Source of the DNA: an uncultured Paracoccus sp. | GTDB taxonomy: Bacteria > Pseudomonadota > Alphaproteobacteria > Rhodobacterales > Rhodobacteraceae | NCBI RefSeq assembly: GCF_947487305.1 | Contig: NZ_CANKWH010000010.1 | Location: 62,001 to 126,000 of the forward strand | Direction of reading: 5' to 3' | Length of the DNA: 64,000 nt | Part shown: positions 38,299 through 47,442 of the stretch, one piece after another | Layout: each line of letters starts with the position of its first letter | Position numbering within the stretch: the first letter of the stretch is position 1 | The notes under the pieces: generated by a model | Told to the model about the DNA's origin: nothing | Seen by the model: only the letters and a program-made list of their open reading frames with translations | Database searches by the model: none | Translations under genes and position numbers: made by a program

Positions 38299-38315
38299 CG
38301 GGAAAAGGCACCGGC

Positions 38316-39866
38316 TCATCCGATCATCGCCTTCAGGGTCTCCAGCCGGTCAGCTTCGGCGGCGGGCTTGTCCCACCGGATGCGGCTGATCCGGGGAAAG
38401 CGCATGGCGAGGCCGGATTTGTGCCGGCTCGAGGCGTTGACGCCCTCGAATGCCACTTCCAGCACCAGTTTCGGCTCAAGCGCGCGCACCGGGCCGAAGC
38501 GGTCGGTGGTGTGGTTGCGCACGAAGCGATCAAGCTCGCGCAATTCCTCGTCGGTGAAGCCGAAATAGGCCTTGCCGACCGGCAGCAGTTGATCGCCCGA
38601 CCACAGGCCGAAGGTGAAATCGCTGTAAAAGCCGGAGCGTTTGCCATGCCCGCGTTGGGCGTAAAGCAGCACCGCATCGACCACCATCGGATCGCGCTTC
38701 CACTTGAACCACGGCCCGCGCGGGCGCCCGCCAACATAGGCGCTGTCGCGGCGCTTGATCATCACCCCCTCGATCACCGCATCCGGCGGGTCGGCCCGCA
38801 GCGCCGCCAGATCGTCCCATGTGGCAAAGTCCAGCCGGGGCGAGATATCGATTCGTTCAGACCCGAAATCGGTGCCTTCCAGCACCGCGCGACGCTCTGA
38901 CAGCGGCAGGTCGCGCAGGTCGCTTCCCTGCCAGATCATCAGGTCATAAAGCCGCAGCCCCGCCGGATGGCTGGCCAGCATCGCCTTGCTGACCGCCTTG
39001 CGGCCAAGGCGCTTCTGCAGGTCGCCGAAGGGCGCGACCTCGGCCCCGCGCCGCACCAAGAGTTCGCCATCCGCCGCGCCATCGAAATTCAGCGCCGCGA
39101 TCACATCGGGAAAGCTGGCCGAGATTTCTTCGCCGGTGCGCGAGAACAGCCGCCGCACGCCCCCGTCATTGATCGCCTGCACCCGGATGCCGTCCCATTT
39201 CCATTCGGCCAGATAGTCGGCGGGATCGAGCGCGCGAAGCTGATCCAGATCGGTCGGCGTCGACAGCATCACCGGCCGGAACGGCGCCTTCGCCGCCTGT
39301 TCCGGGCGCGCGCCACCGGCAATCCAGTCGAAAACCGGCTGATAGGGCGGGGTCAGCCCGTGCCAGATCTCCTCGATCGCGGCGACGCCCGGCCCGCCCA
39401 TCTGCGCCAGCGCCATCCGGGCCATCCGCGCCGATAGGCCCACCCGCATATTGCCGGTGGCGAGCTTCAGGAAGGCCAGCCGCTGCGATGGCCCCAGCCG
39501 GTCCAGCACACCAGCGATGGCGGCGGGCAGGCCCGCCTTTCCGGTCGTCTGCAACAGCTCGACCGCCCGATGCAGCGGCAGGTCCTCGTCGCGGTTGCTG
39601 TCCCAGATCAGCGCGATGGTCTCGGCCAGATCACCGACGAAATCGTAGCTCAGGGCGAAAAGCTGCGCGTCCACCCGTTCGGCCACCAACCCGCGCAACA
39701 GGCTGGGCGTCACCGCGCGCAGGCTCAGATCGCCGGTCAGCGCCGCCAGCGCATAGCCGCGATCCGGGTCGGGCGTGACCTCGAGATAGTGCCGCAGCAA
39801 TTGCAGCTTGCCATTGCGGGCCGGGGTAAAGGCCAGCCGTTCCAGCAGGGTCGCAAAACCCCTCAT
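38316..39866 (-). CDS. ATP-dependent DNA ligase of the Lhr-associated repair set
   Basis: 516 residues. The N-terminal DNA-binding domain is at about 1-190. The nucleotidyltransferase domain has the lysine that becomes adenylated in AEWKWDGIRVQ (Lys223), and later ligase motifs include LLVRRGAEVAPFGDLQKRL and GVMIKRRDSAYVGGR. The C-terminal OB domain ends near FPRISRIRWDKPAAEADRL. It seals nicks using ATP and is distinct from the essential NAD-dependent LigA. It overlaps the exonuclease gene by four bases at its start. Confidence 0.92.
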   Translation of the reverse strand: MRGFATLLERLAFTPARNGKLQLLRHYLEVTPDPDRGYALAALTGDLSLRAVTPSLLRGLVAERVDAQLFALSYDFVGDLAETIALIWDSNRDEDLPLHRAVELLQTTGKAGLPAAIAGVLDRLGPSQRLAFLKLATGNMRVGLSARMARMALAQMGGPGVAAIEEIWHGLTPPYQPVFDWIAGGARPEQAAKAPFRPVMLSTPTDLDQLRALDPADYLAEWKWDGIRVQAINDGGVRRLFSRTGEEISASFPDVIAALNFDGAADGELLVRRGAEVAPFGDLQKRLGRKAVSKAMLASHPAGLRLYDLMIWQGSDLRDLPLSERRAVLEGTDFGSERIDISPRLDFATWDDLAALRADPPDAVIEGVMIKRRDSAYVGGRPRGPWFKWKRDPMVVDAVLLYAQRGHGKRSGFYSDFTFGLWSGDQLLPVGKAYFGFTDEELRELDRFVRNHTTDRFGPVRALEPKLVLEVAFEGVNASSRHKSGLAMRFPRISRIRWDKPAAEADRLETLKAMIG

Positions 39867-40855
39867 TCCGGCTCGTCCTCATAGCCCAACAGTCGCAGCG
39901 GGCGGGCGGCAAACCCCTCGATCTCGCACCAGCGCATCAGCCCGTCTTCGGTGCCGTGGGTGATCCAGACCTCTTCCGGGGCAAGCTCGCGGATGGTTGC
40001 CGTCACCTGCGGCCAGTCGACATGATCGCTGATGACCAGCGGCAGTTCGACGCCCCGCTGCCGCGCACGGGCGCGCACCGCCATCCAGCCCGAGGCGAAG
40101 CCGATGACCGGATCGGCGAAACGCTGGACCCAGGGACTGGCAAAGGCCGAGGGCGGGGCGATGACCAGTTGCGCGTTCACCTGGTCCGCCGTCGCCGGGA
40201 CCAGCGGGCCAAGATCGATCCCCTGCTGAACGTGATAATCACAGAGCCGCTGCATCGCGCCGTGAATGGCGATCGGCCCATCAATGCCCGCCGCCCGCGC
40301 CAGCGCGATGACCCGCTGCGCCTTGCCAAGCGCATAGGCGCCGATCAGATGCGGGCGTTCGGGAAACTCCGCCATGCTGGCCCGCAGCCGCGCCATCTCG
40401 GCCATGGGATCGGGATGGCGAAAGACCGGCAGGCCGAAGGTCGCCTCGGTCACGAAGATATCGCAGGGCACCGGCTCATAGGGCGCACAGGTCGGATTCG
40501 GCGTGCGGCAGTAATCGCCCGAGACCACGATCTTCGGCCCCGCGTCAGCCGTCACCGCGATCTGCGCCGAGCCGAGGATATGCCCCGCCGGGTGAAAGCT
40601 GACGCTCACATCGCCAATGCGGATCGCCCCCTGGGCCGCCTGCCGCTGCCCGGCGAAATCATCGCCATAGCGGATCGCCATCATCTCCAGCGTTTGCCGC
40701 GTCGCCAGCACCGCCCCATGCCCGGCCCGGGCATGGTCGCCGTGCCCATGGGTGATCAGCGCGCGCGGCACCGGCCGCAGCGGATCGATATGGAAATCCC
40801 CTTGCGGGCAATAGAGGCCCGCTGGCGTGGGGTGCAGGATCTGGTCGGCGCGCAT
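39863..40855 (-). CDS. Ligase-associated MBL-fold DNA exonuclease
   Basis: 330 residues. The metallo-beta-lactamase motif THGHGDHARAGHG (His36, His38, Asp40, His41) binds the metals. HPAGHILGSAQI and VVSGDY, followed later by SDHVDW and WITHGTEDG, are beta-CASP-like features seen in DNA/RNA-processing members such as SNM1 and in the Exo of the Lig-Exo-Lhr-MPE cluster. It is first in the operon; its promoter must lie within or beside the end of the lrp-like gene, which stops 30 bases upstream. Confidence 0.9.
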   Translation of the reverse strand: MRADQILHPTPAGLYCPQGDFHIDPLRPVPRALITHGHGDHARAGHGAVLATRQTLEMMAIRYGDDFAGQRQAAQGAIRIGDVSVSFHPAGHILGSAQIAVTADAGPKIVVSGDYCRTPNPTCAPYEPVPCDIFVTEATFGLPVFRHPDPMAEMARLRASMAEFPERPHLIGAYALGKAQRVIALARAAGIDGPIAIHGAMQRLCDYHVQQGIDLGPLVPATADQVNAQLVIAPPSAFASPWVQRFADPVIGFASGWMAVRARARQRGVELPLVISDHVDWPQVTATIRELAPEEVWITHGTEDGLMRWCEIEGFAARPLRLLGYEDEPE

Positions 40856-40885
40856 AGGGGAAATATGCGGAACATTTCGTGAAAA

Positions 40886-41362
40886 TCAACGCGGGATGCG
40901 CAAGGGCCGTGCATCGAAGAGGGTTTCCATCGAGAAAACCCCGGTCACGCGCTCCAGATCCATGTCCGCGATCAGGGCCTTGTAGCAGCGGTCATAGCCC
41001 GCCATCGAGGTCGTCACCAGTTTCGCCATGTAATCCCATTCCCCGCCGATGCGGTGAAACTCGGTGATCTCGGGGATCGATTCGACCCGCGCGCGGAACT
41101 TGCGCGCCCAGGCATCGTCATGGTGGCGGGTGCGGATCATCACGAAGACGGTCAGATGCAGCCCAACCCGACCCGCATCGATCACCGCGCGGCTGCCCTG
41201 CAAGACCCCCGCCTCGGTCAGCCGCTGCAACCGCCGCCAGCAGGCATTCTGCGATAGCCCAATCCGCTCGGCCAGCGCGCGTTGCGACAGAGTGGCATCC
41301 TGTTGCAGCGCGGCAAGGATGCGGTGGTCAATTTCGTCAAGGATTATCGTTTCATCGTTCAT
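40886..41362 (-). CDS. Lrp/AsnC-family transcriptional regulator
   Basis: 158 residues from the ATG at 41362 (MNDETIILDEIDHRILAALQ), which gives the usual family length. The winged HTH is at about residues 10-60 (LSQRALAERIGLSQNACWRR), and the ligand-binding RAM domain follows (VFVMIRTRHHDDAWARKF, then GEWDYMAKLVTTSMAGYD). It is divergent from the class V aminotransferase gene with 90 bases between, so control of that gene by an amino acid is the natural guess. Confidence 0.92.
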   Translation of the reverse strand: MNDETIILDEIDHRILAALQQDATLSQRALAERIGLSQNACWRRLQRLTEAGVLQGSRAVIDAGRVGLHLTVFVMIRTRHHDDAWARKFRARVESIPEITEFHRIGGEWDYMAKLVTTSMAGYDRCYKALIADMDLERVTGVFSMETLFDARPLRIPR

Positions 41363-41452
41363 TTGATCGGAAATATAGTGATCCTGCCGTGAGAAAGGAA
41401 CATCTGATCGCCACACCACGGGTCATGATGCAGAAAAATCAGCGTAGGCGGC

Positions 41453-42844
41453 ATGACATTCTTTGATCGGTTTCGGGCGGGGCTGGGTGGTATCGAAGCG
41501 CTGCATCACGGTGTCATCGGCCGCGATGCGGTGATCGAGGGGCCGTTCGGGCCGCGCCGCATGATCTATGCCGATTACGTTGCCTCCGGCCGGGCGCTGC
41601 GGCAGGTCGAGACGGCGATCATCGAGGAAGTGCTGCCCTGGTATGCCAACAGCCATACCGAGGCCAGCCATTGCGGCGGGATGATGACCCGGCTGCGCCG
41701 CGCCGCGCGGGCCGAGATCCTGCGCTGCGTGCGCGGCGGGGCGGATCATGCGGTGGTCTTCACCGGCTCGGGTGCGACGGCGGGGTTGAACCGGCTGGTG
41801 CATCTTTTCGGCGTGGGTCCGGGCTGGACCGTGCTGATCGGCCCCTATGAGCATCATTCGAACATCCTGCCCTGGCGCGAAAGCGGGGCAAGGGTGATCG
41901 AGATCCCCGAGGCCACGACGGGTGGCCCCGACATGGGCGCGCTGCAAGCGGCGCTGGCGGCGGCTGACGGGCCGGTGCTCGGCTCCTTCTCGGCGGCCTC
42001 GAACGTCACCGGGACGCTGACCGATGTGGCGGCGGTTACGGCGACGCTGAAACAGGCCGGGGCGCTGTCGGTCTGGGACTATGCCGGCGGTGCGCCCTAT
42101 CTGCCGATCGACATGGGGCTGGGCATGGATGCCGTCGTCGCCTCGCCGCACAAGTTCATCGGCGGGCCGGGCGCCTCGGGCGTGATGATCCTGCGCCGCG
42201 CTTCGGTGGTGGCCGATCGGCCCACGCTGCCCGGTGGCGGCACGGTGCGCTTCGTCAATGGCAGCGGCCATGACTATGCACTCGCTGTCGAGGCGCGCGA
42301 GGAGGCCGGGACGCCGAACGTCGTCGGTGACATCCGCGCCGCGCTGGTCTTTGCGCTGAAGGATGCCATCGGGCAGGCGGCCATCGATGCGCGCCATGCC
42401 GACTGGCTGGACCGGACCGAACGGCTGCGCGCCGTGCCGAACCTGCATCTTCTGGGCAATCCTGAGGCCGCGCATCTGCCGATTCTCGCCTTCCGCATTG
42501 GTGACGGGCAGGGCGGATATGTTCATCAGCAACTGGCAACGCGGATGCTGTCGGACCTTTACGGCGTGCAGGCACGTGGCGGCTGCGCCTGCGCCGGCCC
42601 CTATGTCCATCGCCTGCTGGGCATCGGCGAGGATGAATCGCAGCGGTTGCGCGCCGCGATCCTGTCCGGCGAAGAGATCGAGAAACCCGGCTTCGTCCGC
42701 CTGAACCTCTGCTGGGCCGCCCCGGCGACCGAGATTGAGGCGATTCTTGATGCCATCACCGATCTGGCCGCCCATGCCGGCCGGCATCTGAACCGCTATC
42801 GCGTTGATCCGGCAACGGCGATCTTTACCCCTGTGGCGGCCTGA
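41453..42844 (+). CDS. Class V aminotransferase (cysteine desulfurase-like PLP enzyme)
   Basis: 463 residues. The PLP-binding lysine is Lys234 in VVASPHKFIGGPGASG, and Asp209 in SVWDYAGGAPY should contact the cofactor pyridine. TGSGATAGLNRLVHLF and the GPYEHHSN histidine are typical of SufS/CsdA-like and related enzymes. The C-terminal RGGCACAGPYVHRLL has the cysteine loop of this group. It could remove sulfur or an amino group from an amino acid; the substrate is unknown. It is divergent from an Lrp regulator and overlaps by 20 bases the end of the convergent WYL regulator. Confidence 0.85.
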   Translation: MTFFDRFRAGLGGIEALHHGVIGRDAVIEGPFGPRRMIYADYVASGRALRQVETAIIEEVLPWYANSHTEASHCGGMMTRLRRAARAEILRCVRGGADHAVVFTGSGATAGLNRLVHLFGVGPGWTVLIGPYEHHSNILPWRESGARVIEIPEATTGGPDMGALQAALAAADGPVLGSFSAASNVTGTLTDVAAVTATLKQAGALSVWDYAGGAPYLPIDMGLGMDAVVASPHKFIGGPGASGVMILRRASVVADRPTLPGGGTVRFVNGSGHDYALAVEAREEAGTPNVVGDIRAALVFALKDAIGQAAIDARHADWLDRTERLRAVPNLHLLGNPEAAHLPILAFRIGDGQGGYVHQQLATRMLSDLYGVQARGGCACAGPYVHRLLGIGEDESQRLRAAILSGEEIEKPGFVRLNLCWAAPATEIEAILDAITDLAAHAGRHLNRYRVDPATAIFTPVAA

Positions 42845-43535
42845 TATGCGCCTCATCGCGGCGGGACTGGCGATACTCGCGCAGTAACGCCACCCGCCGC
42901 GGCCGGAAGCTTTCGCCCGATTGCCGCAGCGCAGTGATGCGGTTGATGTGGAACATGCGGAAATCCATCCGCAGTCGACAATGCGCCAGAACCAGCAGCG
43001 AGCGTTCGGAATAGCTGAGCCCCAGCGGCCAGATCACCCGCGTGCTGGTCGCGCCATTGAGGTCTGTATAGTCGATCTCGATCGCCTGTTCCTGCCAGCA
43101 GGCCTCGCGGATCGCCGCCAGATCGACCTGCGGCGGCGCGCGGTCGGGCTGGGGGGCGAAGCTGTGCATGATCGCGTGCAGGGCCTGCTGTGACTGGCGC
43201 TCGGGCAGGGTGGCGATGATCCGCGCCAGCGCCGCACGACCGGCATCGGTCAGCTCGTCATCGCCGATCCGGCCAAGCGCCATCACCGCCAGATGCAGCG
43301 ATTCGATCTCGAGGCGGGAAAAGCTTTGCGGCGGCAAGGCCGGGTCCTCGGTCAGGCGATAGCCCAGCCCCGCCTCGCCATCGATCAGCGCGCCGCCCGC
43401 GCGCAGCGTGGCGATGTCGCGGTAAAGCTGCCGGGGCGAGACGCCGGTTTCCTCGGCCAGCCGCGCGGCGGTCACTGGTGCGGGCAGGCGGCGCATGGCG
43501 TCCATCAGCCGCATCAGCCGGTCGGTCCGGGCCAT
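42825..43535 (-). CDS. HTH/WYL-domain transcriptional regulator (YafY type)
   Basis: 236 residues. The N-terminal winged HTH is at about residues 1-60 (VTAARLAEETGVSPRQLYRD). The WYL domain is in the C-terminal half (TRVIWPLGLSYSERSLLVLA), where the usual W-Y-L triad is partly replaced. Such proteins regulate single operons in response to nucleotides or other ligands. It is divergent from the GST gene across 64 bases that contain two CTGTCA repeats 10 bases apart, a plausible binding site. Confidence 0.9.
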   Translation of the reverse strand: MARTDRLMRLMDAMRRLPAPVTAARLAEETGVSPRQLYRDIATLRAGGALIDGEAGLGYRLTEDPALPPQSFSRLEIESLHLAVMALGRIGDDELTDAGRAALARIIATLPERQSQQALHAIMHSFAPQPDRAPPQVDLAAIREACWQEQAIEIDYTDLNGATSTRVIWPLGLSYSERSLLVLAHCRLRMDFRMFHINRITALRQSGESFRPRRVALLREYRQSRRDEAHIRPPQG

Positions 43536-43536
43536 C

Positions 43537-43552
43537 CTGTCACCTTCTGTCA
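43537..43552 (-). promoter_or_regulatory. Two CTGTCA repeats between the WYL regulator and GST genes
   Basis: CTGTCA at 43537-43542 and 43547-43552, one helical turn apart. They lie directly upstream of the regulator start, where an autoregulatory site would be expected. Short motif, so chance occurrence cannot be excluded. Confidence 0.3.
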
Positions 43553-43599
43553 GCAGAACCGGGCTAGACCATGCGCATCAAAGGCGAAGGAGACAAGCC

Positions 43600-44187
43600 A
43601 TGCTGACATTTTATCACGCCCCGAACAGCCGCTCGACCAGTATCCGGCAGCTGATCCACGAGCTGGGCGCGGGGGGTGAGATCAAGACGGTCGAGGTCAC
43701 GATCCCGCGTCAGGACGGCTCGGGCGGGCGCGATCCGGCGAACCCGCATCCCGAGGGCAAGGTGCCCTACCTGGTCGATGGCGAGGATTTCGTGCGCGAA
43801 CGGGCGGCGATCGTCCTTTACCTGACCGACCGCTTTCCCGCTGCCGGTCTCGGCCGCTCGGTCGGCGATCCGCAGCGCGGGCGCTATCTCTCGTGGCTGA
43901 CCTGGTATCAGGGCGTGTTCGAGCCGGTGGCGATCCTCAGCTGGGCAGAGGTGGATCATCCGGCGATCAAGGCCAGCCTGCGCGACTATGACACCGCCAT
44001 CCAGCGGCTGGACGAGGTGCTGTCGCAGCAGCCCTATCTGTTGGGCGACAAATACAGCGCCGCCGATCTGCTCTGCGCCGGACCTTTCGCGTGGTTCGGC
44101 GATCAGTTGCCGGCGACCCCGGCGATCAAGGACTGGGTGGCACGCTGCATGGACCGCGACTCGGTGCGGGCGACTGGAGAGCGCTAG
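43600..44187 (+). CDS. Glutathione S-transferase family protein
   Basis: 195 residues from the ATG at 43600, which has GAAGGAG eight bases before it. The N-terminal thioredoxin-like half (MLTFYHAPNSRSTSIRQLIH) includes the NPHPEGKVPYLVDGEDFVRERAA stretch, split here by family-typical Gly-Lys-Val-Pro and Glu residues that hold glutathione. The all-helical second half is complete. Substrate unknown. It lies three bases before the convergent GMC oxidoreductase stop. Confidence 0.9.
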   Translation: MLTFYHAPNSRSTSIRQLIHELGAGGEIKTVEVTIPRQDGSGGRDPANPHPEGKVPYLVDGEDFVRERAAIVLYLTDRFPAAGLGRSVGDPQRGRYLSWLTWYQGVFEPVAILSWAEVDHPAIKASLRDYDTAIQRLDEVLSQQPYLLGDKYSAADLLCAGPFAWFGDQLPATPAIKDWVARCMDRDSVRATGER

Positions 44188-44190
44188 GGT

Positions 44191-45801
44191 TCATACCCGG
44201 TCCAGCACGATGTCGGCGCCCCGCCAGCCCATCAGGATGGCCGGGGCGTTGGTATTGCCGCCGGGCAGGCTGGGGAAGGCCGAGGCATCGCAGACGCGAA
44301 GCCCCTCGACCCCGCGCACCCTGAGCCGCGCATCCAGCACCGACAGCGCCGGATCGCCGCCCATCCGCGCGGTGCAACTGGGGTGATAGACCGTCCCCGA
44401 GCGCGAGCGCAGGTCGTCGATCAGGGCGTCGTCGTCCTGCTTTTCGGGACCGGGCCGCAATTCCTCGGCGATCAGCGCGCGCATGGCGGGTTGCGCGGCG
44501 ATGACCCGCAGGAATTTCACCGCCGCCAGCATCTCGGCCACGTCCTCGGCATGGGAATAGGCATTGGCGGTGATGCGCGGCCCCACGACCGGATCGGGCG
44601 AGGCGAGCGTGATCGCACCCCGCGAACGGGGGCGGCAGTTCGACAGACCGATGGAGAAGCCCGAGAACGGGTCCGGCGTCAGGATCGGCCTCTCGCCCGC
44701 GCGCGGCAACAGCGTCGAGAAGGCCTGAAAGTAGAGCTGCATATTCGGCCGCGCCTGACCCGGATCGGTGCGAAAGAAACCGCCCGCATGGTTGATCGAG
44801 CGCGCCAGCACCCCGCGCCGCAGCGCCAACCATTCGGCCCCGACCCGCAGCTTGCCCCACCACGGACGCAAGAGGTCGTTCAGGCTGGGGATGGTCGCGC
44901 GCCAGGTATAGTTGATGCCCTGATGATCGCTCAGATGCGCGCCGACATTGGCATTTTCGACCAGCACCGGCAGGCCCAGAGCCTGAAGCGCCGCCCCCGG
45001 TCCGATGCCCGAGAGCATCAGGAGTTGCGGCGTGTTGATCGCGCCGCCCGACAGGATCACCTCGCCGCCGCGCGCGACTTGCAGGCTGTCGCCCTGCCGA
45101 TATTCCACCCCGACCGCCCGCGAGCCCTCGAAGACCACCCGCGTCACCTGCGCGCCCGTCATCACCTTCAGCCCGGGAAGCTCTCGCGCCGGGCGCAGGA
45201 AGGCGCGGGCGGCGCTGTTCCGGCGACCACCCTTGACGGTCTGCTGATAGGGGCCCACGCCTTCCATCGCGCGGCCATTGAAATCGGGGTTCTGCGGCAG
45301 CCCGGCCTGACCGGCCGCCGCCAGGAAGGCCCGGGTCAGCGGGTGCATCCCGTCCCGGCAGGCGGCGATGTGCAGGGGGCCGCCGGTGCCGCGCCACTCA
45401 TCCGCGCCGGCCTCGTTATCCTCGAGCGCGCGGAAGGCCGGCAGAACCTCCGACCAGCCCCAGCCGCTCGCTCCCGCCGCTGCCCAATCGTCGTAATCGC
45501 CCGGATGGCCGCGGATCCACACCATCGCGTTGATCGAGGATGACCCGCCCAGCACCTTGCCGCGTGGCCAGTGGTCGCTTATGCCGTTCAGCCCCGGATC
45601 GGGCTCGGCCGCGTAGTTCCAGTTGACGCCGGGGTCCATGAACAGCTTTCCATAGCCAAGCGGCATCTCAACGAACAGCCGCCGGTCGCTGCCCCCCGCC
45701 TCGATCAGCAGCACCCGCCGCCCGGCCTCGGCCAGACGCGCTGCGAGGACCGATCCGGACGAGCCGGCGCCGACGATGATGTGGTCCCAATCGCCTTGCA
45801 C
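44191..45801 (-). CDS. GMC-family oxidoreductase (choline dehydrogenase-like)
   Basis: 536 residues. FAD-binding motif IIVGAGSSGSVLAARLAEAG at the N-terminus, the GMC signature KVLGGSSSINAMVWIRG at about 81-97, and the C-terminal catalytic region VYHPSCTARMG with NTNAPAILMGWRGAD. It resembles choline and alcohol dehydrogenases, which oxidise hydroxyl groups to aldehydes with FAD. It starts six bases after the MttB-family gene stop and shares its operon, so its substrate is probably an amino-alcohol intermediate of the same pathway. No signal peptide. Confidence 0.9.
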   Translation of the reverse strand: MQGDWDHIIVGAGSSGSVLAARLAEAGRRVLLIEAGGSDRRLFVEMPLGYGKLFMDPGVNWNYAAEPDPGLNGISDHWPRGKVLGGSSSINAMVWIRGHPGDYDDWAAAGASGWGWSEVLPAFRALEDNEAGADEWRGTGGPLHIAACRDGMHPLTRAFLAAAGQAGLPQNPDFNGRAMEGVGPYQQTVKGGRRNSAARAFLRPARELPGLKVMTGAQVTRVVFEGSRAVGVEYRQGDSLQVARGGEVILSGGAINTPQLLMLSGIGPGAALQALGLPVLVENANVGAHLSDHQGINYTWRATIPSLNDLLRPWWGKLRVGAEWLALRRGVLARSINHAGGFFRTDPGQARPNMQLYFQAFSTLLPRAGERPILTPDPFSGFSIGLSNCRPRSRGAITLASPDPVVGPRITANAYSHAEDVAEMLAAVKFLRVIAAQPAMRALIAEELRPGPEKQDDDALIDDLRSRSGTVYHPSCTARMGGDPALSVLDARLRVRGVEGLRVCDASAFPSLPGGNTNAPAILMGWRGADIVLDRV

Positions 45802-45807
45802 GCTGGC

Positions 45808-47346
45808 TCAGAAATCCGTGGGCGCGCCGCCCTCGGCCTTCCGCCGGGCAACGAAATCCGACAATTCCTCGCGGATCCCCTCGTCCATCGGCGGCGGGGT
45901 GAAATTCTCGATGATCTCGCGGGAAATGCGATGGCCGCGGGCGATGCTGTCCTCGGCCCCGGCCAGTTCCCAGGCCTCGTAATTGCGCCAGTCCGAGGCG
46001 ATGGGGGAATAGAAGGCGTTGGTATAGCGTTCCTGCGTATGGGCGCAGCCGAAGTAATGGCCGTTCGGCCCGACCTCGGCGATGGCATCCAGCGCGATAT
46101 CCTCGGGCGCGGTCTGCCACAGAGGCGGCTCCATATAGCGCTGGATCATCTGCAGCACCTCGCAATCCAGCACGAATTTCTCGGGACTGGCGATCAGCCC
46201 GCCCTCGAGCCAGCCGGCGGCGTGATAGACGAGGTTCGAGCCAGATTGCACCGCCGCCCAGAGCGAGTTCGAGGTTTCCCACATCGCCTGTGCATCAGGG
46301 ATATTGGACGTGCAGGTGCCTGAGGAGCGCAAGGGCAGGCCATAGAAGCGCGCCATCTGGCCGCTGATCTGGGTGGCGCGCATGTATTCCGGCGTGCCAA
46401 AGGCCGGCGCGCCGGATTTCATGTCCACGTTCGAGGTGAAGGTGCCGAAACCCACCGGACAGCCGGGCGCCGCATATTGCAGCAGCGCGATCGCCGACAG
46501 CCCCTCGGCCAGCGACAGGGCCACCGCGCCCGCCAGCGTCACTGGTGCCATCGCGCCTGCCAGCGTGAAGGGCGTGACGATCACCGCCTGCCCGGCGCGG
46601 GCGCAGCGCAGCGCACCGTCGATCATCGGGAAGTCATGCTTCAGCGGGCTGACCGAGTTGATGTTCGTATACATGCGCGGCGTATCGCGGAAGGACTCGT
46701 CCGTCAGGCCCCCGGCGATGCGCACCATCTCCATCACGTCCTCGACCCGCTCGCGCCCCAGCGAATAGGCATGGACCACCTTGTCGGTCAGGGTCAGCTT
46801 TTCGTAGAGGCAATCGAGGTGACGGACCGAGGGGTGGATGTCGATCGGTTCCACCGGGTAGCCGCCGGCGACATGGATGCAGTTGAAATATTGCGTCAGC
46901 TTCATGAAGTCGCGGAAGGTGTCGAAATCGCCCGAACGCTTGCCCCGGATCATGTCCCAGCTGTTCGGGGGCGAGCTGACATTGACGAAGACGATATGCT
47001 TGCCGCCGATGATGATCTGGCGGTCGGGATTGCGCGGGGTGATGGGGAAAGGTCCGGGCGCGCGGTCCAGCATCTCCATGACGAAATCCTCGTCCATGCG
47101 GACGTTCTGGCCCTCGACCTTGCAGCCGGCCTGCCGGAACAGGGCCAGCGCCTCGTCGTTCAGGAACTCGATGCCGATATCGCGCAGGATCGCCATCACG
47201 CCGCGATGGATGGCCTCTACGCCATCCGGGCCGATGGGCTCGGTCGGTGCGTCGGTGTTCAGCGGGATGCGCCAGGGCATCTGCTCGAGTGCACCGGCCT
47301 GACGCGGAGCGCGGCGGCCACGGCGGGCATGGGAGGTCTCGTTCAT
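45808..47346 (-). CDS. Non-pyrrolysine MttB-family (trimethylamine methyltransferase-like) protein
   Basis: 512 residues starting MNETSHARRGRRAPR at the ATG of 47346. The family is recognised from MPWRIPLNTDAPTEPIGPDG through GFGTFTSNVDMKSGAPAFGT and SSGTCTSNIPDAQAMWETSN. Archaeal MttB has an in-frame amber codon for pyrrolysine; none is present here, so it belongs to the wider group that includes glycine-betaine methyltransferase MtgB and other quaternary-amine demethylases. Those pass a methyl group to a corrinoid protein, but no corrinoid protein or reactivase is in the window. The regulator motif lies 77-96 bases upstream. Confidence 0.87.
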   Translation of the reverse strand: MNETSHARRGRRAPRQAGALEQMPWRIPLNTDAPTEPIGPDGVEAIHRGVMAILRDIGIEFLNDEALALFRQAGCKVEGQNVRMDEDFVMEMLDRAPGPFPITPRNPDRQIIIGGKHIVFVNVSSPPNSWDMIRGKRSGDFDTFRDFMKLTQYFNCIHVAGGYPVEPIDIHPSVRHLDCLYEKLTLTDKVVHAYSLGRERVEDVMEMVRIAGGLTDESFRDTPRMYTNINSVSPLKHDFPMIDGALRCARAGQAVIVTPFTLAGAMAPVTLAGAVALSLAEGLSAIALLQYAAPGCPVGFGTFTSNVDMKSGAPAFGTPEYMRATQISGQMARFYGLPLRSSGTCTSNIPDAQAMWETSNSLWAAVQSGSNLVYHAAGWLEGGLIASPEKFVLDCEVLQMIQRYMEPPLWQTAPEDIALDAIAEVGPNGHYFGCAHTQERYTNAFYSPIASDWRNYEAWELAGAEDSIARGHRISREIIENFTPPPMDEGIREELSDFVARRKAEGGAPTDF

Positions 47347-47422
47347 CGGCGGCCGTCCTGATCTGATGGCGCGATGATCGGCCTGTGTCGCCTTTCGCGC
47401 AATCGGGTAAGTTGGAACACCA

Positions 47423-47442
47423 TTGTTGACCAAAGTCACAGT
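47423..47442 (-). promoter_or_regulatory. Putative regulator site upstream of the MttB-family gene
   Basis: On the minus strand ACTGTGACTTTGGTCAACAA lies 77-96 bases before the start of the methyltransferase gene. It matches 16 of 20 bases of the sequence at 48293-48312, which lies at a near-identical distance from the desaturase gene and in the same orientation relative to it. The site contains an imperfect inverted repeat, TGTTGAC-CAAA-GTCACA. It overlaps the 3' end of the XRE regulator gene. Confidence 0.6.
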
